Shown one piece after another: positions 1 through 8,174 of a DNA stretch of 64,000 nucleotides. The notes under the pieces are model-generated. The model was not told the origin of the DNA. It made no database searches and was given only the letters and a program-made list of their open reading frames with translations. A program made the translations under genes and the position numbers. Each line of letters begins with the position of its first letter. The first letter of the stretch is position 1. Source of the DNA: Myxococcaceae bacterium (GTDB taxonomy: Bacteria > Myxococcota_A > Polyangia > Polyangiales > Ga0077539); contig SCUS01000078.1 in NCBI GenBank assembly GCA_004297725.1, forward strand, positions 62,001 through 126,000. The letters run 5' to 3'.

Positions 1-243
1 GGGAATCCCGTGGCACACCACCTCGTTTCGGCTGGTGCACACCGCCGCGGGAAAGCCCTTGTATCCAAGCTGGCTGGGCCTCGCCCCTCTCGCCGCCGTG
101 TCCTCCCGCACCCAGCGGTCGATGTCCGCGGTGCTCACCCCCGCGCGCAGGCGAGCGCCCACCGCCCTCAGCGTCTCGGCGGCGCACCGCCCCGCGCGGC
201 GCATTCGCTCGATCTCCCTCGGTGAAAGAATCTCCACGGCCAT
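1..243 (-). CDS. map: Methionine aminopeptidase type I (N-terminal part)
   Basis: Removes the initiator methionine from nascent proteins in the cytoplasm. Only the first 81 codons are present; the gene runs off the left edge. The reading frame starts at the ATG at 243 (reverse strand) behind a good GGGAGGTG ribosome site. The encoded start carries the family signature: an early MRRAGRCAAETL helix, a GVSTADID segment and then GYKGFPAAVCTSRNEVVCHG, which contains the conserved NEVVCHG histidine of type I enzymes. The metal ligands lie beyond the edge. It is divergent from the LysR stub at 351. The family call is firm because the NEVVCHG block is nearly invariant. Confidence 0.9.
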   Translation of the reverse strand, partial: MAVEILSPREIERMRRAGRCAAETLRAVGARLRAGVSTADIDRWVREDTAARGARPSQLGYKGFPAAVCTSRNEVVCHGIP

Positions 244-350
244 GACGCAGCACCTCCCACGCGACCGATGGGGCGGGCCAATACCTTCTCGGTATGGCGG
301 CGGCGCCAGAGGTTGCCGGAGCGTGCCCGCAGGGGTTAAGCCATCACACC

Positions 351-623
351 GTGAGCCTCGACCAGCTTCGCTACTTCGTCGCCGTCGCGGAAGAAGAGAA
401 CGTCACCCGCGCCGCGCGCCGTCTGCACGTCTCCCAGCCGCCGCTCTCCCGACGCATCCGAGAGCTGGAGGGCGAGCTCGGCGCCCCGCTCTTCACCCGC
501 ACCCCGCGAGGGGTCGACCTGCTCCCCGCAGGGAGGGCGCTGCTCGAGCACGCGCGCTCCATCCTTCGCGAAGTCGATCGCAGCGTCGACGTGGTCCGAG
601 CGACGGCGGAGCGCGACGGGTGA
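351..623 (+). CDS. LysR-type DNA-binding domain only (truncated regulator)
   Basis: The GTG at 351 opens 90 residues that match the winged helix-turn-helix of LysR regulators: LDQLRYFVAVAEEENVTRAA, then SQPPLSRRIRELEGELG and LFTRTPRGV. A full LysR protein is about 300 residues with an effector-binding domain, but this one stops right after the linker helix. An in-frame ATG at 294 would add 19 residues that do not look LysR-like. The stop overlaps the GTG start of the next gene by GTGA, so the two are translationally coupled. It may be a remnant of a deleted LysR gene or a stand-alone DNA-binding protein acting on nearby promoters. Confidence 0.7.
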   Translation: MSLDQLRYFVAVAEEENVTRAARRLHVSQPPLSRRIRELEGELGAPLFTRTPRGVDLLPAGRALLEHARSILREVDRSVDVVRATAERDG

Positions 624-1297
624 CGGCCCCGGCGCATCCCTCGGGCTTCGACTGGTCGCGGCTCGAGCGGGTCACCGTCGATGATCCGCTGAGGGTGCTG
701 TTCAGCGCCTGCCTGCTGGGCCATGCGACGGGTTGGGAGGGAGGCGCGTACACCGATCCCCTGGCCGTGCGCCTCGCGGGGCTGCCGCGGGTGAGGGCGA
801 TGTACTTCTGTCCCGAGAACGCCACCCTCGGGACGCCGAGGCCCCTCACCACGCTCTACGACGGCCACGGCCGCGACGTGCTCTCCGGCCGCGCCCGGGT
901 GCTGGAGACCACCGGCAGGGACGTGACGCGGGAGATCGTCCGTGGGGCCGAGGCGATGCGCGAGGCGGCGAGACGCGGAGGCGCCGAGCTCGCGGTGATG
1001 CTCGACGTCAGCGACTCGTGCGGCAGCCACGTGGTGTACCTCGGCGCGCCGGAGGAGCACCGCTACCAGCAGGGCCCCGGCGTGGCGGCCGCGACGCTGA
1101 TGGAGGCCGGGGTTCCGGTGCTTGCCCAGCGGGATTTCGCGACCCTTCAGCGGCTGATCGCGGCGCTCGACCCGGGCTTCGAGCCCGACCCGGCGGCCTT
1201 CGATTTCGTGGAGAACCCCTGGTACCGCGAGTACTTCGCCGACGGCCCCGTGGGGATCAGGCTCGGGGAGGAGAAGCCCTCCTCCGACCGGAAGTAG
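620..1297 (+). CDS. DUF523 family protein
   Basis: A 225-residue protein whose blocks fit the DUF523 family: LFSACLLGHATGWEGG near the start, YFCPENATLGTPRP, a GRDVTREIVRGAEAM helix, and AVMLDVSDSCGS, where the family usually has a KxxSPSCG-like block. The three conserved cysteines are retained, which suggests metal or thiol chemistry, but the biochemical role of the family is not established. The GTG at 620 overlaps the stop of the LysR stub. The C-terminal part (WYREYFADGP) ends close to a repeat and hairpin shared with the convergent comEA-like gene. Confidence 0.75.
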   Translation: MTAPAHPSGFDWSRLERVTVDDPLRVLFSACLLGHATGWEGGAYTDPLAVRLAGLPRVRAMYFCPENATLGTPRPLTTLYDGHGRDVLSGRARVLETTGRDVTREIVRGAEAMREAARRGGAELAVMLDVSDSCGSHVVYLGAPEEHRYQQGPGVAAATLMEAGVPVLAQRDFATLQRLIAALDPGFEPDPAAFDFVENPWYREYFADGPVGIRLGEEKPSSDRK

Positions 1298-1330
1298 TCC
1301 GATGCGTGGAGCCTCGCGGCCCCGCCGGAA

Positions 1331-1368
1331 ATGGGGCCCCATATTCGTGAATACAGGGCCCCATATTC
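1331..1368. terminator. Palindrome and direct repeat between convergent genes
   Basis: The 12-base perfect palindrome ATGGGGCCCCAT (1331-1342) is followed by a second copy of GGGCCCCATATTC (1334-1346 and 1356-1368, 22-base period). ATATTC and GAATA can also pair across a short loop. It sits between the DUF523 gene and the convergent comEA-like gene, so a bidirectional terminator is the simplest reading, though no T-run follows. Confidence 0.4.
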
Positions 1369-1377
1369 CTCGCCTCG

Positions 1378-1800
1378 CTACTCCGTCACCGCGGGCGGTC
1401 GCGCCCTCGCCGCCCGGCCCGGGCGGGACGCCAGCGTGGTCTCGCCGGTGAGCGCCAGGTACGGGCGCATCCGGCGGAAGCCCACGCGCCCGATGCCCCG
1501 CACCCGGAGCAGGTCCTCCGTGTGGTTGAAGCGGTGCGCCCGCTCCCGGAGCTGAACGATCGCCGCGGCCCTCGCCGGTCCGATGCCCGGGACGCGCACC
1601 AGCTCCTCGGCGGTGGCCGTGTTGATGTTCACCACCCCTTCGCTCGACGGAGCCTCCGCCGCGGGGCGAGCGCTCGCCCGGGCAGCCGCGGTCGTCACCG
1701 TGGGAGCGGCCGCAGGAGCGCGCGGCGGGTCGGCCCAGGCCGCGGTGGTCACCAGCGTCGCCGCCAGCAGGGTCACCCAGCGGAGCGTGCGGGCGATCAC
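1378..1800 (-). CDS. ComEA-like helix-hairpin-helix protein, exported
   Basis: A 140-residue protein with an N-terminal signal peptide (hydrophobic WVTLLAATLVTTAAWA), an Ala/Pro-rich linker to about residue 55, then a tandem helix-hairpin-helix domain: VNINTATAEELVRVPGIGPA and the second hairpin LLRVRGIGRVGFRRMRPYL. This is the ComEA domain that binds DNA without sequence specificity, known from DNA uptake in competence. A role in transformation is inferred from the family only; no com or pil genes are nearby. It starts with GTG at 1800, which overlaps the stop of the upstream 78-residue gene (GTGA), so both are co-translated. Confidence 0.8.
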   Translation of the reverse strand: MIARTLRWVTLLAATLVTTAAWADPPRAPAAAPTVTTAAARASARPAAEAPSSEGVVNINTATAEELVRVPGIGPARAAAIVQLRERAHRFNHTEDLLRVRGIGRVGFRRMRPYLALTGETTLASRPGRAARARPPAVTE

Positions 1801-2033
1801 TGCGCGCCCCCGTTCGTCGGCAGCGGGCGGGGCTCCGGGTCGCGCACCTGCAGCGTCCCGGAGAGCGGCAGCGCGTCGAGGCGCAGCGTGGTCGAGCCGT
1901 CGCGGTTGACCCAGGCCGAGCCGACGCGGGTCCAGATCGAGCGCGCGCCCTCGCGCTCGGTGATCATGTAGACGGCCTTGGTGTTGCGGGCGCCGGCGGT
2001 CGCGGGCTGGGACTGATCGATGTCGTGGTTCAT
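1797..2033 (-). CDS. Small conserved hypothetical protein (78 aa)
   Basis: The ATG at 2033 (reverse strand) follows a clear AAGGAG at nine bases spacing. After a polar tail of about 18 residues the protein has a compact stretch, WTRVGSAWVNRDGSTTLRLD, followed by ALPLSGTLQVRD. This W-x-R-x-G...N-x-DGS...LDALP pattern is one I recognise from short uncharacterised proteins in several proteobacteria and myxobacteria. No function is known to me. It has no signal peptide or membrane segment, so it should be cytoplasmic although its coupled neighbour is exported. Confidence 0.65.
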   Translation of the reverse strand: MNHDIDQSQPATAGARNTKAVYMITEREGARSIWTRVGSAWVNRDGSTTLRLDALPLSGTLQVRDPEPRPLPTNGGAQ

Positions 2034-2344
2034 GGCGGAGACTCCTTCGAGCGGCGCGGTTGTGGTGTGTGCGCCGGGAGGTCTCATCACCACGCGCCGT
2101 GCCATCGCCAGATGGCTTGTTTTCAAGCGCCTTGTCGGTGGCGGAGGGTGGCGGCGGGGGTGGCGGCGGGGGTGGCGGACCGCTTTACTCCGCGCGGTGC
2201 TTCGGGTATCTCCGCGCCCTCCGCCGAGCCCGATGATGGGCGGCGGTGACATCCCACGGCCGCGAATCCGCGCCGCGCGTCGACCACTCCGGGTCGGCCG
2301 CCCGCAGACCGAACGGATGGGGGAACTCAAGGACGACGATCCCA
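2034..2344. other. Divergent intergenic region upstream of rplY
   Basis: 311 bases separate the 78-residue gene from rplY, and the promoters of both should lie here. I see no convincing -35/-10 pair. Visible items are the inverted repeat GCTTGTTTTCAAGC at 2115-2128 and the G-rich tandem repeat listed separately. No gene is supported. Confidence 0.5.
2137..2180. repeat. Short G-rich tandem repeat
   Basis: A 12-base unit GGTGGCGGCGGG is repeated about three times with one variant copy. It is purely intergenic. The G-run pattern could fold into a G-quadruplex, but that is speculation. Confidence 0.5.
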
Positions 2345-3028
2345 ATGACCACCACGACCATCACGATCCAAGCCACCGCCCGCACCGCCAACGGCAAGGG
2401 CCCCGCCGGCCGCGTCCGCTCGGGCGGCAAGGTTCCCGCGATCATCTACGGGCCGGGCGAGAAGGGCCGCGCCATCGCGGTCGAGCCGAAGGACATCCGC
2501 GCCATCCTTCACTCGCCCCTCGGCGGCAACACGGTGGTCACCCTCACCGTCGACGGCCACTCGCAGCTCGCCCTCCTCAAGAGCTTCGACCACGACCCGA
2601 TGACCCGCGGCGTCGTCCACGCCGACTTCTACAGCGTCGCCCTCGACCGCCAGATCACCGTCCAGGTGCCCTTCGTGCTCACCGGCAAGTCCAAGGGCAT
2701 CGCCAACGAGGGCGGCATCCTGCGCCAGATCTACCGCTCGCTCCCGGTGGTCACCACGCCCGACAAGATCCCCGCCAAGATCGAGGCCGACATCTCCAAC
2801 CTCGGCCTCGGAGAGAGCCTCCACGTCCGCGAGCTCGTCCTCCCGGAGGGCGTCTCCATCAAGCTCGACGCCAGCCAGACCATCGTCTCGATCGTCGCGC
2901 CGGAGAAGGACACCGAGGCCGCCAAGGCCGCCGCCGCCCCCGAGGCCGCCGCCAAGGGCGCCGCTCCCGCCAAGGGCGCTGCTCCCGCCAAGGACGCCAA
3001 GGCCGCCGCTCCCGCCAAGAAGAAGTAA
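2345..3028 (+). CDS. rplY: 50S ribosomal protein L25, long (CTC/TL5) form
   Basis: Binds 5S rRNA in the large ribosomal subunit. The 227 residues contain the L25 N-terminal beta-barrel (GKGPAGRVRSGGKVPAIIYG, HADFYSVALD) and the second CTC-type domain (VPFVLTGKSKGIANEGG, ESLHVRELVLPEGV), so this is the two-domain form rather than the short E. coli form. The last 37 residues are an Ala/Lys/Pro-rich tail (repeated AAPAKGAAPAK). The start at 2345 is chosen because the family begins just before TIQATART; AAGGA lies upstream. In many bacteria pth follows rplY, but here a glycosyltransferase follows. Confidence 0.93.
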   Translation: MTTTTITIQATARTANGKGPAGRVRSGGKVPAIIYGPGEKGRAIAVEPKDIRAILHSPLGGNTVVTLTVDGHSQLALLKSFDHDPMTRGVVHADFYSVALDRQITVQVPFVLTGKSKGIANEGGILRQIYRSLPVVTTPDKIPAKIEADISNLGLGESLHVRELVLPEGVSIKLDASQTIVSIVAPEKDTEAAKAAAAPEAAAKGAAPAKGAAPAKDAKAAAPAKKK

Positions 3029-3054
3029 CTCCCTCCCCCCCCTCTGGTGCCCTC

Positions 3055-4194
3055 ATGGCGCACCTCGCCCTCGTCACCCCCTACCTCCCGGCGCCCGACA
3101 ACACCGGCGGGCGCATCCGCATGCACCGGCTCGCGCGCGCCCTCGCCGGCGTCGCGAGCGTCGACCTCTTCGCCCGGGTCTTCCCCATCGAGCTCACCGC
3201 GGACATCGGTCCGGCCCTCGCGGATTACCATGCGGTGTATCTCCGGGGCGCCGACCTGGGCGCCTGGCGCCTCGCCCTGGAGAGCCGACGGGTGCGAGAG
3301 GCCTCGCCGCTGCGCCTCGCCCGCGACCTGCGCGCGGCCCACGCCCTCCGCCCCTACGACGCCGTCATCGCCTGCCACTGCTACGCGGCGGCCACGGCGC
3401 GCTCGCTGGGAGCGGAGGTTCCGCTGGTGGTCGACGAGCACAACATCGAGAGCCGGTACGCGCGGCGGATGAGCCCCGGCGACGCTACCGAGCACGCCCG
3501 GCTGGAGCGCTGGGAGCGAGCGCGATGGCGCGACGCCGCGCTGGTCACCGCCGTCACCGAGGGGGACGCGGAGGTGATCCGCGGGCACCGCGACGGGCCG
3601 ACGGTGGTGGTCGCCAACGGGGCCGACGCCTCGCGGCTGCCCTACCGCGCGCCCTCCGAGCGCAGCGCCCGCTCGCTGCTCTTCATCGGCGCCATGAGCC
3701 ATCCGCCCAACGTCGCCGCGGCGGTGCGCCTCGCCCGAGAGGTGCTCCCCCGGGTGAGGGAGGCCCACCCCGACGCGACGCTGGTGCTCTGCGGCCGCGC
3801 CCCCGACGCGACCGTGCGCTCGCTCGCCTCGGAGCACGTCACCGTCACCGGGACGGTCGCCGACACGCGCCCCTTCCTCGACGCCGCGGGCTGCTACGTC
3901 AACGCCCTCACTGACGGCGAGGGGTCGAGCCTCAAGCTGCCTGAGGCCATGGCCTCGGGCGTCCCGGTGGTGAGCACCGCGGTCGGTGCGCGAGGCTTCG
4001 ACGTGGCCCACGGCCGGGAGCTCCTCCTCGCCGCCGACGACCCGATGGCCCTCGCCTCCGGCGCGCTCTCCTGCTTCGCCGACCTCCGCGCCGCCGACGC
4101 CCGCGCCGCCCGCGCCCGCGCCTTCGCCGAGACCCTCGACTGGACCCTCCTCGGCGACCGCTTCGCCCGCGCCGTCCTCGGGGTGCTGCGATGA
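3055..4194 (+). CDS. GT4-family glycosyltransferase
   Basis: 379 residues with the GT-B fold order of GT4 enzymes. The N-terminal domain opens with a nucleotide-fold strand (LALVTPYLPAPDNTGGRIRM) and contains VPLVVDEHNIESRYARR. The C-terminal domain has SLLFIGAMSHPPNVAA and the donor-binding block EGSSLKLPEAMASGVPVVST, with the paired glutamates that bind the sugar nucleotide. This type (sugar transferase, PEP-CTERM/EpsH-associated or Wzx-linked) usually acts on the cytoplasmic membrane face in exopolysaccharide or lipopolysaccharide synthesis. It starts 26 bases after rplY and overlaps the next gene by ATGA, beginning a five-gene coupled run. Donor and acceptor cannot be read from sequence. 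Confidence 0.85.
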   Translation: MAHLALVTPYLPAPDNTGGRIRMHRLARALAGVASVDLFARVFPIELTADIGPALADYHAVYLRGADLGAWRLALESRRVREASPLRLARDLRAAHALRPYDAVIACHCYAAATARSLGAEVPLVVDEHNIESRYARRMSPGDATEHARLERWERARWRDAALVTAVTEGDAEVIRGHRDGPTVVVANGADASRLPYRAPSERSARSLLFIGAMSHPPNVAAAVRLAREVLPRVREAHPDATLVLCGRAPDATVRSLASEHVTVTGTVADTRPFLDAAGCYVNALTDGEGSSLKLPEAMASGVPVVSTAVGARGFDVAHGRELLLAADDPMALASGALSCFADLRAADARAARARAFAETLDWTLLGDRFARAVLGVLR

Positions 4195-5051
4195 CCCCTC
4201 CCTGCCCTCGCTGTCGCCTCCCCGCCCCCACCCGCTTCACCGTGCGAGGCCACGACATCCACCGCTGCGACCGCTGCGACCTGGAGTTCGTCTGGCCCAC
4301 GCCCTCCCCCGAGGCGCTCGCCTCGGTTTACACCAGCGGGTATTTCCAGGGCGGCGGCGCGGGCTACGACGACTACTTCACCCGGGAGCGGGAGCAGGTC
4401 GCTCGCAAGAGCCGCGCTCGCCTCTCGGCGCTGAAGGAGCTCGGCGTCACCCGGGGCAGGCTCTTCGACCTGGGCTGCGCGGCGGGCTACTTCCTCGGCC
4501 ACGCGAGAGACGCGGGCTTCACCGTCGCGGGCGCAGAGCCCTCCCCCGAGGCCCTCTCGGCCATGGACCCTTCCCTCCGAGCGAGCGTGGTCCCCTCGCT
4601 GGAGGCGCTCCCCGACGAGGCCCGCTTCGAGGTCATCACCGCGTGGGACGTGCTCGAACACCTCCCTGATCCCGACGCCACGCTTCGCTCCCTCCGCGCG
4701 CGGCTCACGCCCGATGGGGTGCTGGCGGTGGTGATCCCTGTGATCGGCAGCAGCACCACGCGACTCGCCCCCGCCCTCTGGGATCAATACAAACCCCCGG
4801 AGCACCTGTGGTTCTGGAGCGCCAGGGCGATGCGCTCGCTGCTCTCCGACCATGGTCTACGGGTGCTGCGAGAGGACGTCGCCTGGAGCCGACCCTCGCG
4901 CTTCGTCGACCCCGACGGGACCTCCCGCGCGCCCCTCGTTCGCCTCGCCCGCTCGATCGACGCGCTGGCCCACCGGGCGATCACCGCCGTGGCGGGTCCT
5001 CAGCTCGTCACCGACTCGGTCGCGTTCTATGCGCGGGCGGAGCGCCCATGA
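4191..5051 (+). CDS. SAM-dependent methyltransferase with N-terminal zinc ribbon
   Basis: 286 residues. The first 30 carry a zinc-ribbon pattern (C5xxC8 and C26xxC29), as in the 13/23-type methyltransferases found in glycan and natural-product clusters. The class I methyltransferase core follows: motif I LFDLGCAAGYFLGHA (about residues 90-104), an acidic residue at the end of strand 2 (AGAEPSPEA), and AWDVLEHLPDPDATL as motif II/III. It probably methylates a sugar or a glycan carrier intermediate, given the flanking glycosyltransferases. It overlaps both neighbours by ATGA, so expression is tightly coupled. Confidence 0.82.
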   Translation: MTPPCPRCRLPAPTRFTVRGHDIHRCDRCDLEFVWPTPSPEALASVYTSGYFQGGGAGYDDYFTREREQVARKSRARLSALKELGVTRGRLFDLGCAAGYFLGHARDAGFTVAGAEPSPEALSAMDPSLRASVVPSLEALPDEARFEVITAWDVLEHLPDPDATLRSLRARLTPDGVLAVVIPVIGSSTTRLAPALWDQYKPPEHLWFWSARAMRSLLSDHGLRVLREDVAWSRPSRFVDPDGTSRAPLVRLARSIDALAHRAITAVAGPQLVTDSVAFYARAERP

Positions 5052-6073
5052 AGCTCGTCCAGCTCGTCCCCTCGGTGGATCTCGGCGGCGCCGAGGCGGT
5101 CGCGGAGATGCTCGACGCCCTCGCCTCGAGCCACGGCCACGCCTCGTCCATCGACCTGCCCTTCGCGCGCTCGCTCCCTCCGCCTCGCTCGCTTCCCACA
5201 CACCGCTGGCTGCGCTGGTCGCTGCGCCCACGCGTCGCCGAGCTCTTCCACGCCCACCTCGCGTGGCCCGATCGCCTCGGCGCCGCGCTCCTCGCCGCCC
5301 GAGGGCGCCCGCTGGTGGTCACCTTCCACCTGCTCCCTCGCGAGGGCGCCTCGTGGCCCCGCGACCGGGTCACCGGCCTCGACGCGCGCACCATGATCCG
5401 CCTCGCCGCGGTGCGCGCCCACACCGTCTGGATCGCCCTGTCGCACCACGACGCCGCCCGCCTCGGGGAGCTCGGGCTGCGCGCCAGGGTGATCCGCAAC
5501 GCGCCGCCGCCGCCTCGCGCGGCCACGCAGCCCTTCGAGTGGCCCGATGGGGTCGTGGCTCTCGCCTCGGTGGGGCGCCTCGACCCGCAGAAGGGCTTCG
5601 ACCGGATGCTCCGGGCCCTCGCCCACCCTTCGCTCTCCGAGCGCCCCTGGCACTGGGTCATCGCGGGAGAAGGACCCGCGCGGGCCGACCTCACCGCGCT
5701 CAGGGACTCGCTCGGTTTACGCGATCGGGTAAGCCTCCCAGGGCTACGGCCACCGATGGACGTGTTCACCGGCGCCCGGTGGGTGCTCGCTCCGAGCCGA
5801 AGCGAGGGGATGCCGTTGGTCCCGCTGGAGGCGATGGAGGCGGGGGTGCCGGTGCTGGCCTCGGACATCGGGGCGCACCGCGAGCTCTTCTCCGAGGCAT
5901 CGGGATCGCTGCTCCCGGAGGACGATTCTCGCTGGCCCGAGGCTCTGGGTGGGCTCTTCGACGAGGGCGCCCGGGAGGCGTCGAGGGCGGCGCAGCGGGC
6001 GGCGCTGGGAGACGATCCCCGCGAGGGGTACTGGCGACAAACGCTCCTGTGCTACGACGCGGCGCGCACCTGA
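5048..6073 (+). CDS. GT4-family glycosyltransferase
   Basis: 341 residues, GT-B fold. It starts with KLVQLVPSVDLGGAEAVAEM, the GGAE loop typical of GT4 enzymes. The C-terminal Rossmann domain carries VALASVGRLDPQKGFDRML, VIAGEGPARADL and the donor-binding block SRSEGMPLVPLEAMEAGVPV, whose glutamates match the E-x7-E motif. It is distinct in sequence from the GT4 at 3055, so the cluster probably adds at least two different sugars. The ATG overlaps the upstream stop and its own stop overlaps the following ATG as TGATG. Confidence 0.87.
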   Translation: MKLVQLVPSVDLGGAEAVAEMLDALASSHGHASSIDLPFARSLPPPRSLPTHRWLRWSLRPRVAELFHAHLAWPDRLGAALLAARGRPLVVTFHLLPREGASWPRDRVTGLDARTMIRLAAVRAHTVWIALSHHDAARLGELGLRARVIRNAPPPPRAATQPFEWPDGVVALASVGRLDPQKGFDRMLRALAHPSLSERPWHWVIAGEGPARADLTALRDSLGLRDRVSLPGLRPPMDVFTGARWVLAPSRSEGMPLVPLEAMEAGVPVLASDIGAHRELFSEASGSLLPEDDSRWPEALGGLFDEGAREASRAAQRAALGDDPREGYWRQTLLCYDAART

Positions 6074-6741
6074 TGGGCCTCGTGTACCGACCCAACCCGG
6101 TTCCGTATCGGCCGCATCGCGCGAGCTGGCGGCAGCCGCTGCACCTCCACCTCGCGCCCCTCTGGGACGCGCTCACCCGGGAGCTTGCCGGGCTCCACGG
6201 TCGGGTGATCGACGTCGGCTGCGGGCACAAGCCCTATGCGCCGATGATGGGCCGCGCGGTGAGCGAGTACGTCGGGGTCGATCGAGAGGGGCCGCACGCG
6301 ACGCCCGACGTGGTGGGAGACGCCTCGCAGCTGCCCTTCCCCGATGGGCACTTCGACGCGGGGGTGTCGTTCCAGGTCTTCGAGCACGTGCGAGACCCGC
6401 TGGGCTGCGTGAGGGAGCTCGCCCGCGTGGTGAAGCCCGGAGGGACGGTGCTCTTCACGGTGCCGGGGGTGTGGCCCGCGCACGAGGTTCCGCACGACCA
6501 CTGGCGCTACACGCGCAACGGGCTCGAGGCGCTGCTGGTCGACGCGGGCCTGGTCGAGGGGCGGCTCACCGCGCTGGGCGGCCTCTGGTCGGCGCTGGGG
6601 CAGATGGCCAACCTGGAGCTCGACAAGCGCTGGTGGGCGCGGGCGCTCATCCCGTGGGTCAACCTGGGCGCGAGGGCGCTCGAGCCGACGGCGCGCGAGG
6701 AGCTCGTCCTCAACTGGCTCGTGGTCGCAAGACGCCCCTGA
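6073..6741 (+). CDS. Class I SAM-dependent methyltransferase
   Basis: 222 residues. Motif I is GRVIDVGCGHKPYAPMM, with the HKPY variant common in methyltransferases from surface-glycan clusters. Next come a YVGVDREG strand, then DASQLPFPDGHFDAGVSFQV and EHVRDPLGCVRELARVVKPG. The rest resembles the Methyltransf_11 family, with an extra Trp-rich C-terminus (KRWWARALIPW). It lacks the zinc ribbon of the other methyltransferase in this run. The likely target is a sugar or lipid-linked intermediate, by context. Confidence 0.82.
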   Translation: MGLVYRPNPVPYRPHRASWRQPLHLHLAPLWDALTRELAGLHGRVIDVGCGHKPYAPMMGRAVSEYVGVDREGPHATPDVVGDASQLPFPDGHFDAGVSFQVFEHVRDPLGCVRELARVVKPGGTVLFTVPGVWPAHEVPHDHWRYTRNGLEALLVDAGLVEGRLTALGGLWSALGQMANLELDKRWWARALIPWVNLGARALEPTAREELVLNWLVVARRP

Positions 6742-8162
6742 TGGACCCGCAGGCCTCGTCGCTGTCCCGGAGGATCCTGCGCGAGACCACCCGCTTCGCG
6801 GGCATCCAGGTGATCAGCGCGCTGCTGCTCGCCGGGAGCAACCTGATCCTGGCGAGGCTGCTCGAGCCGCACGCCTTCGGCGCCTACGCCATCGGGACCT
6901 TCTTCCTTGGACTCGGCGGCCTGCTCGGCGACGGCGGCCTCGGGGCGGCGCTGCTCCGCTACAAGGGCGAGGTCTCCGACGAGTCGTACCGCACCACGCT
7001 GACCTTCCTCTTCGCGCTGGGCGCCGGGCTGGCGCTGACCTTCTTCCTGTCGACGCCGCTCATCGCGGCGCGCTGGCACCTCAGCACCTCGGAGGCCGCG
7101 GTGCTTCGCTCGATGGCGGTGCTCTTCCTGGTGGGCCCGCTGCGCTCGGTGCCGTACATCCGCATGGAGCGCGAGCTACGCTTCTCACGCATCGCGGGCA
7201 TCGAGATCGCGGCCACGGCCACGCGTCAGCTGGTGACGGTGGTGCTCGCCTGGAAGCTCGGAGGGATGCGCGCCCTCGCGGGAGGCCAGCTCGCCGGGGC
7301 GCTGGTGCAGCTCGCGCTCGCGTGGAGGTCGGCTCCGGGCTGGCCCGGGGTCGGCATCTCCCGGAGGGTGCTGCGCGCCACGCTGGGCGAAGGCGTGCCG
7401 GTGCAGGCGCTGGCGATCGCGGCCTTCTTCAAGGACAACCTCTCGGCGGCGCTGCTCGGGTCGCTGATGGGTCCGGCCGCGGTGGGGCAGTTCGACTTCG
7501 GGCTGAAGTACGCTGCGCTCCCGGTGCAGGCCGTCAACGCGCTCTCCCGGGTGCAGCTCCCGGTGTACGCCCGCTTCGACGCGAAGGACCCGCAGCTCTA
7601 CCAGGCCTTCGTGGGGGCCACGCGCACGGCGCTGCTGCTGGGCATTCCCCTGCTGGTGGCGCTCTCCGTGGGCGCGAGGGCCATCGTCCCCTGGCTCTAC
7701 GCCCCGCGCTGGATCGACTCCATCCCGGTGGTGCACGGCATCCTGGTCAACATGGCCTTCGGCCTGGTGGCGGGCCCGCTCTTCACGCTGCTCCAGGGTC
7801 AGGGTCGCGGGGGCCTCGCGCTGCGCATCTTCGTCGGGTGGACGGCCACGACCTGGGCGCTGGTGCTGGGCGTCTGGCATTACCAGCTGAGCGCCGTGGC
7901 GTGGGCGTACAGCGCCGTGACGGCGCCGGTGGTGCTCTGGCTCATCGGATGGGCGGGGCGGCACCTGGGGCGCCCGTTGTGGGGCGCCTACGTGGGTCCG
8001 CTCGCGGCGGGCCTCGCGGCGTGGGGGATGGTGCTGCCAGGCACGCCGGGTCCGCTGGCGCGCGCGGGGCTGGCGGTGGTGGTCTACGTGGCGGTGCTCG
8101 CGGTGATCGAGGGGCGGCGGCCGCTGGAGGACCTGCGCGCCTGGGTGGCGGCGCTGCGGTAG
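6741..8162 (+). CDS. Wzx-type polysaccharide flippase (MOP superfamily)
   Basis: 473 residues with about twelve to fourteen hydrophobic helices and the MOP/MATE-like start ETTRFAGIQVISALLLAGSN followed by LLEPHAFGAYAIGTFFLGLG, typical of O-antigen and exopolysaccharide lipid-linked repeat flippases. The second half repeats the fold (LGEGVPVQALAIAAFFKDNL, MGPAAVGQFDFGLKYAALPV). It would move the glycan built by the four upstream genes across the inner membrane. No Wzy polymerase or Wza/Wzc exporter is in the window, so those may be encoded elsewhere. It starts by TGATG overlap. Confidence 0.85.
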   Translation: MDPQASSLSRRILRETTRFAGIQVISALLLAGSNLILARLLEPHAFGAYAIGTFFLGLGGLLGDGGLGAALLRYKGEVSDESYRTTLTFLFALGAGLALTFFLSTPLIAARWHLSTSEAAVLRSMAVLFLVGPLRSVPYIRMERELRFSRIAGIEIAATATRQLVTVVLAWKLGGMRALAGGQLAGALVQLALAWRSAPGWPGVGISRRVLRATLGEGVPVQALAIAAFFKDNLSAALLGSLMGPAAVGQFDFGLKYAALPVQAVNALSRVQLPVYARFDAKDPQLYQAFVGATRTALLLGIPLLVALSVGARAIVPWLYAPRWIDSIPVVHGILVNMAFGLVAGPLFTLLQGQGRGGLALRIFVGWTATTWALVLGVWHYQLSAVAWAYSAVTAPVVLWLIGWAGRHLGRPLWGAYVGPLAAGLAAWGMVLPGTPGPLARAGLAVVVYVAVLAVIEGRRPLEDLRAWVAALR

Positions 8163-8174
8163 TGTGGCGGGGCC

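Noticed and set aside
2101..2130. Possible sigma54 promoter (TGGCAC on the minus strand) before the 78-residue gene
   Set aside because: The -12 GC-containing half-site is not at the right spacing.
2246..2344. N-terminal extension of rplY
   Set aside because: The extra 33 residues are not L25-like; the family start fits the ATG at 2345.
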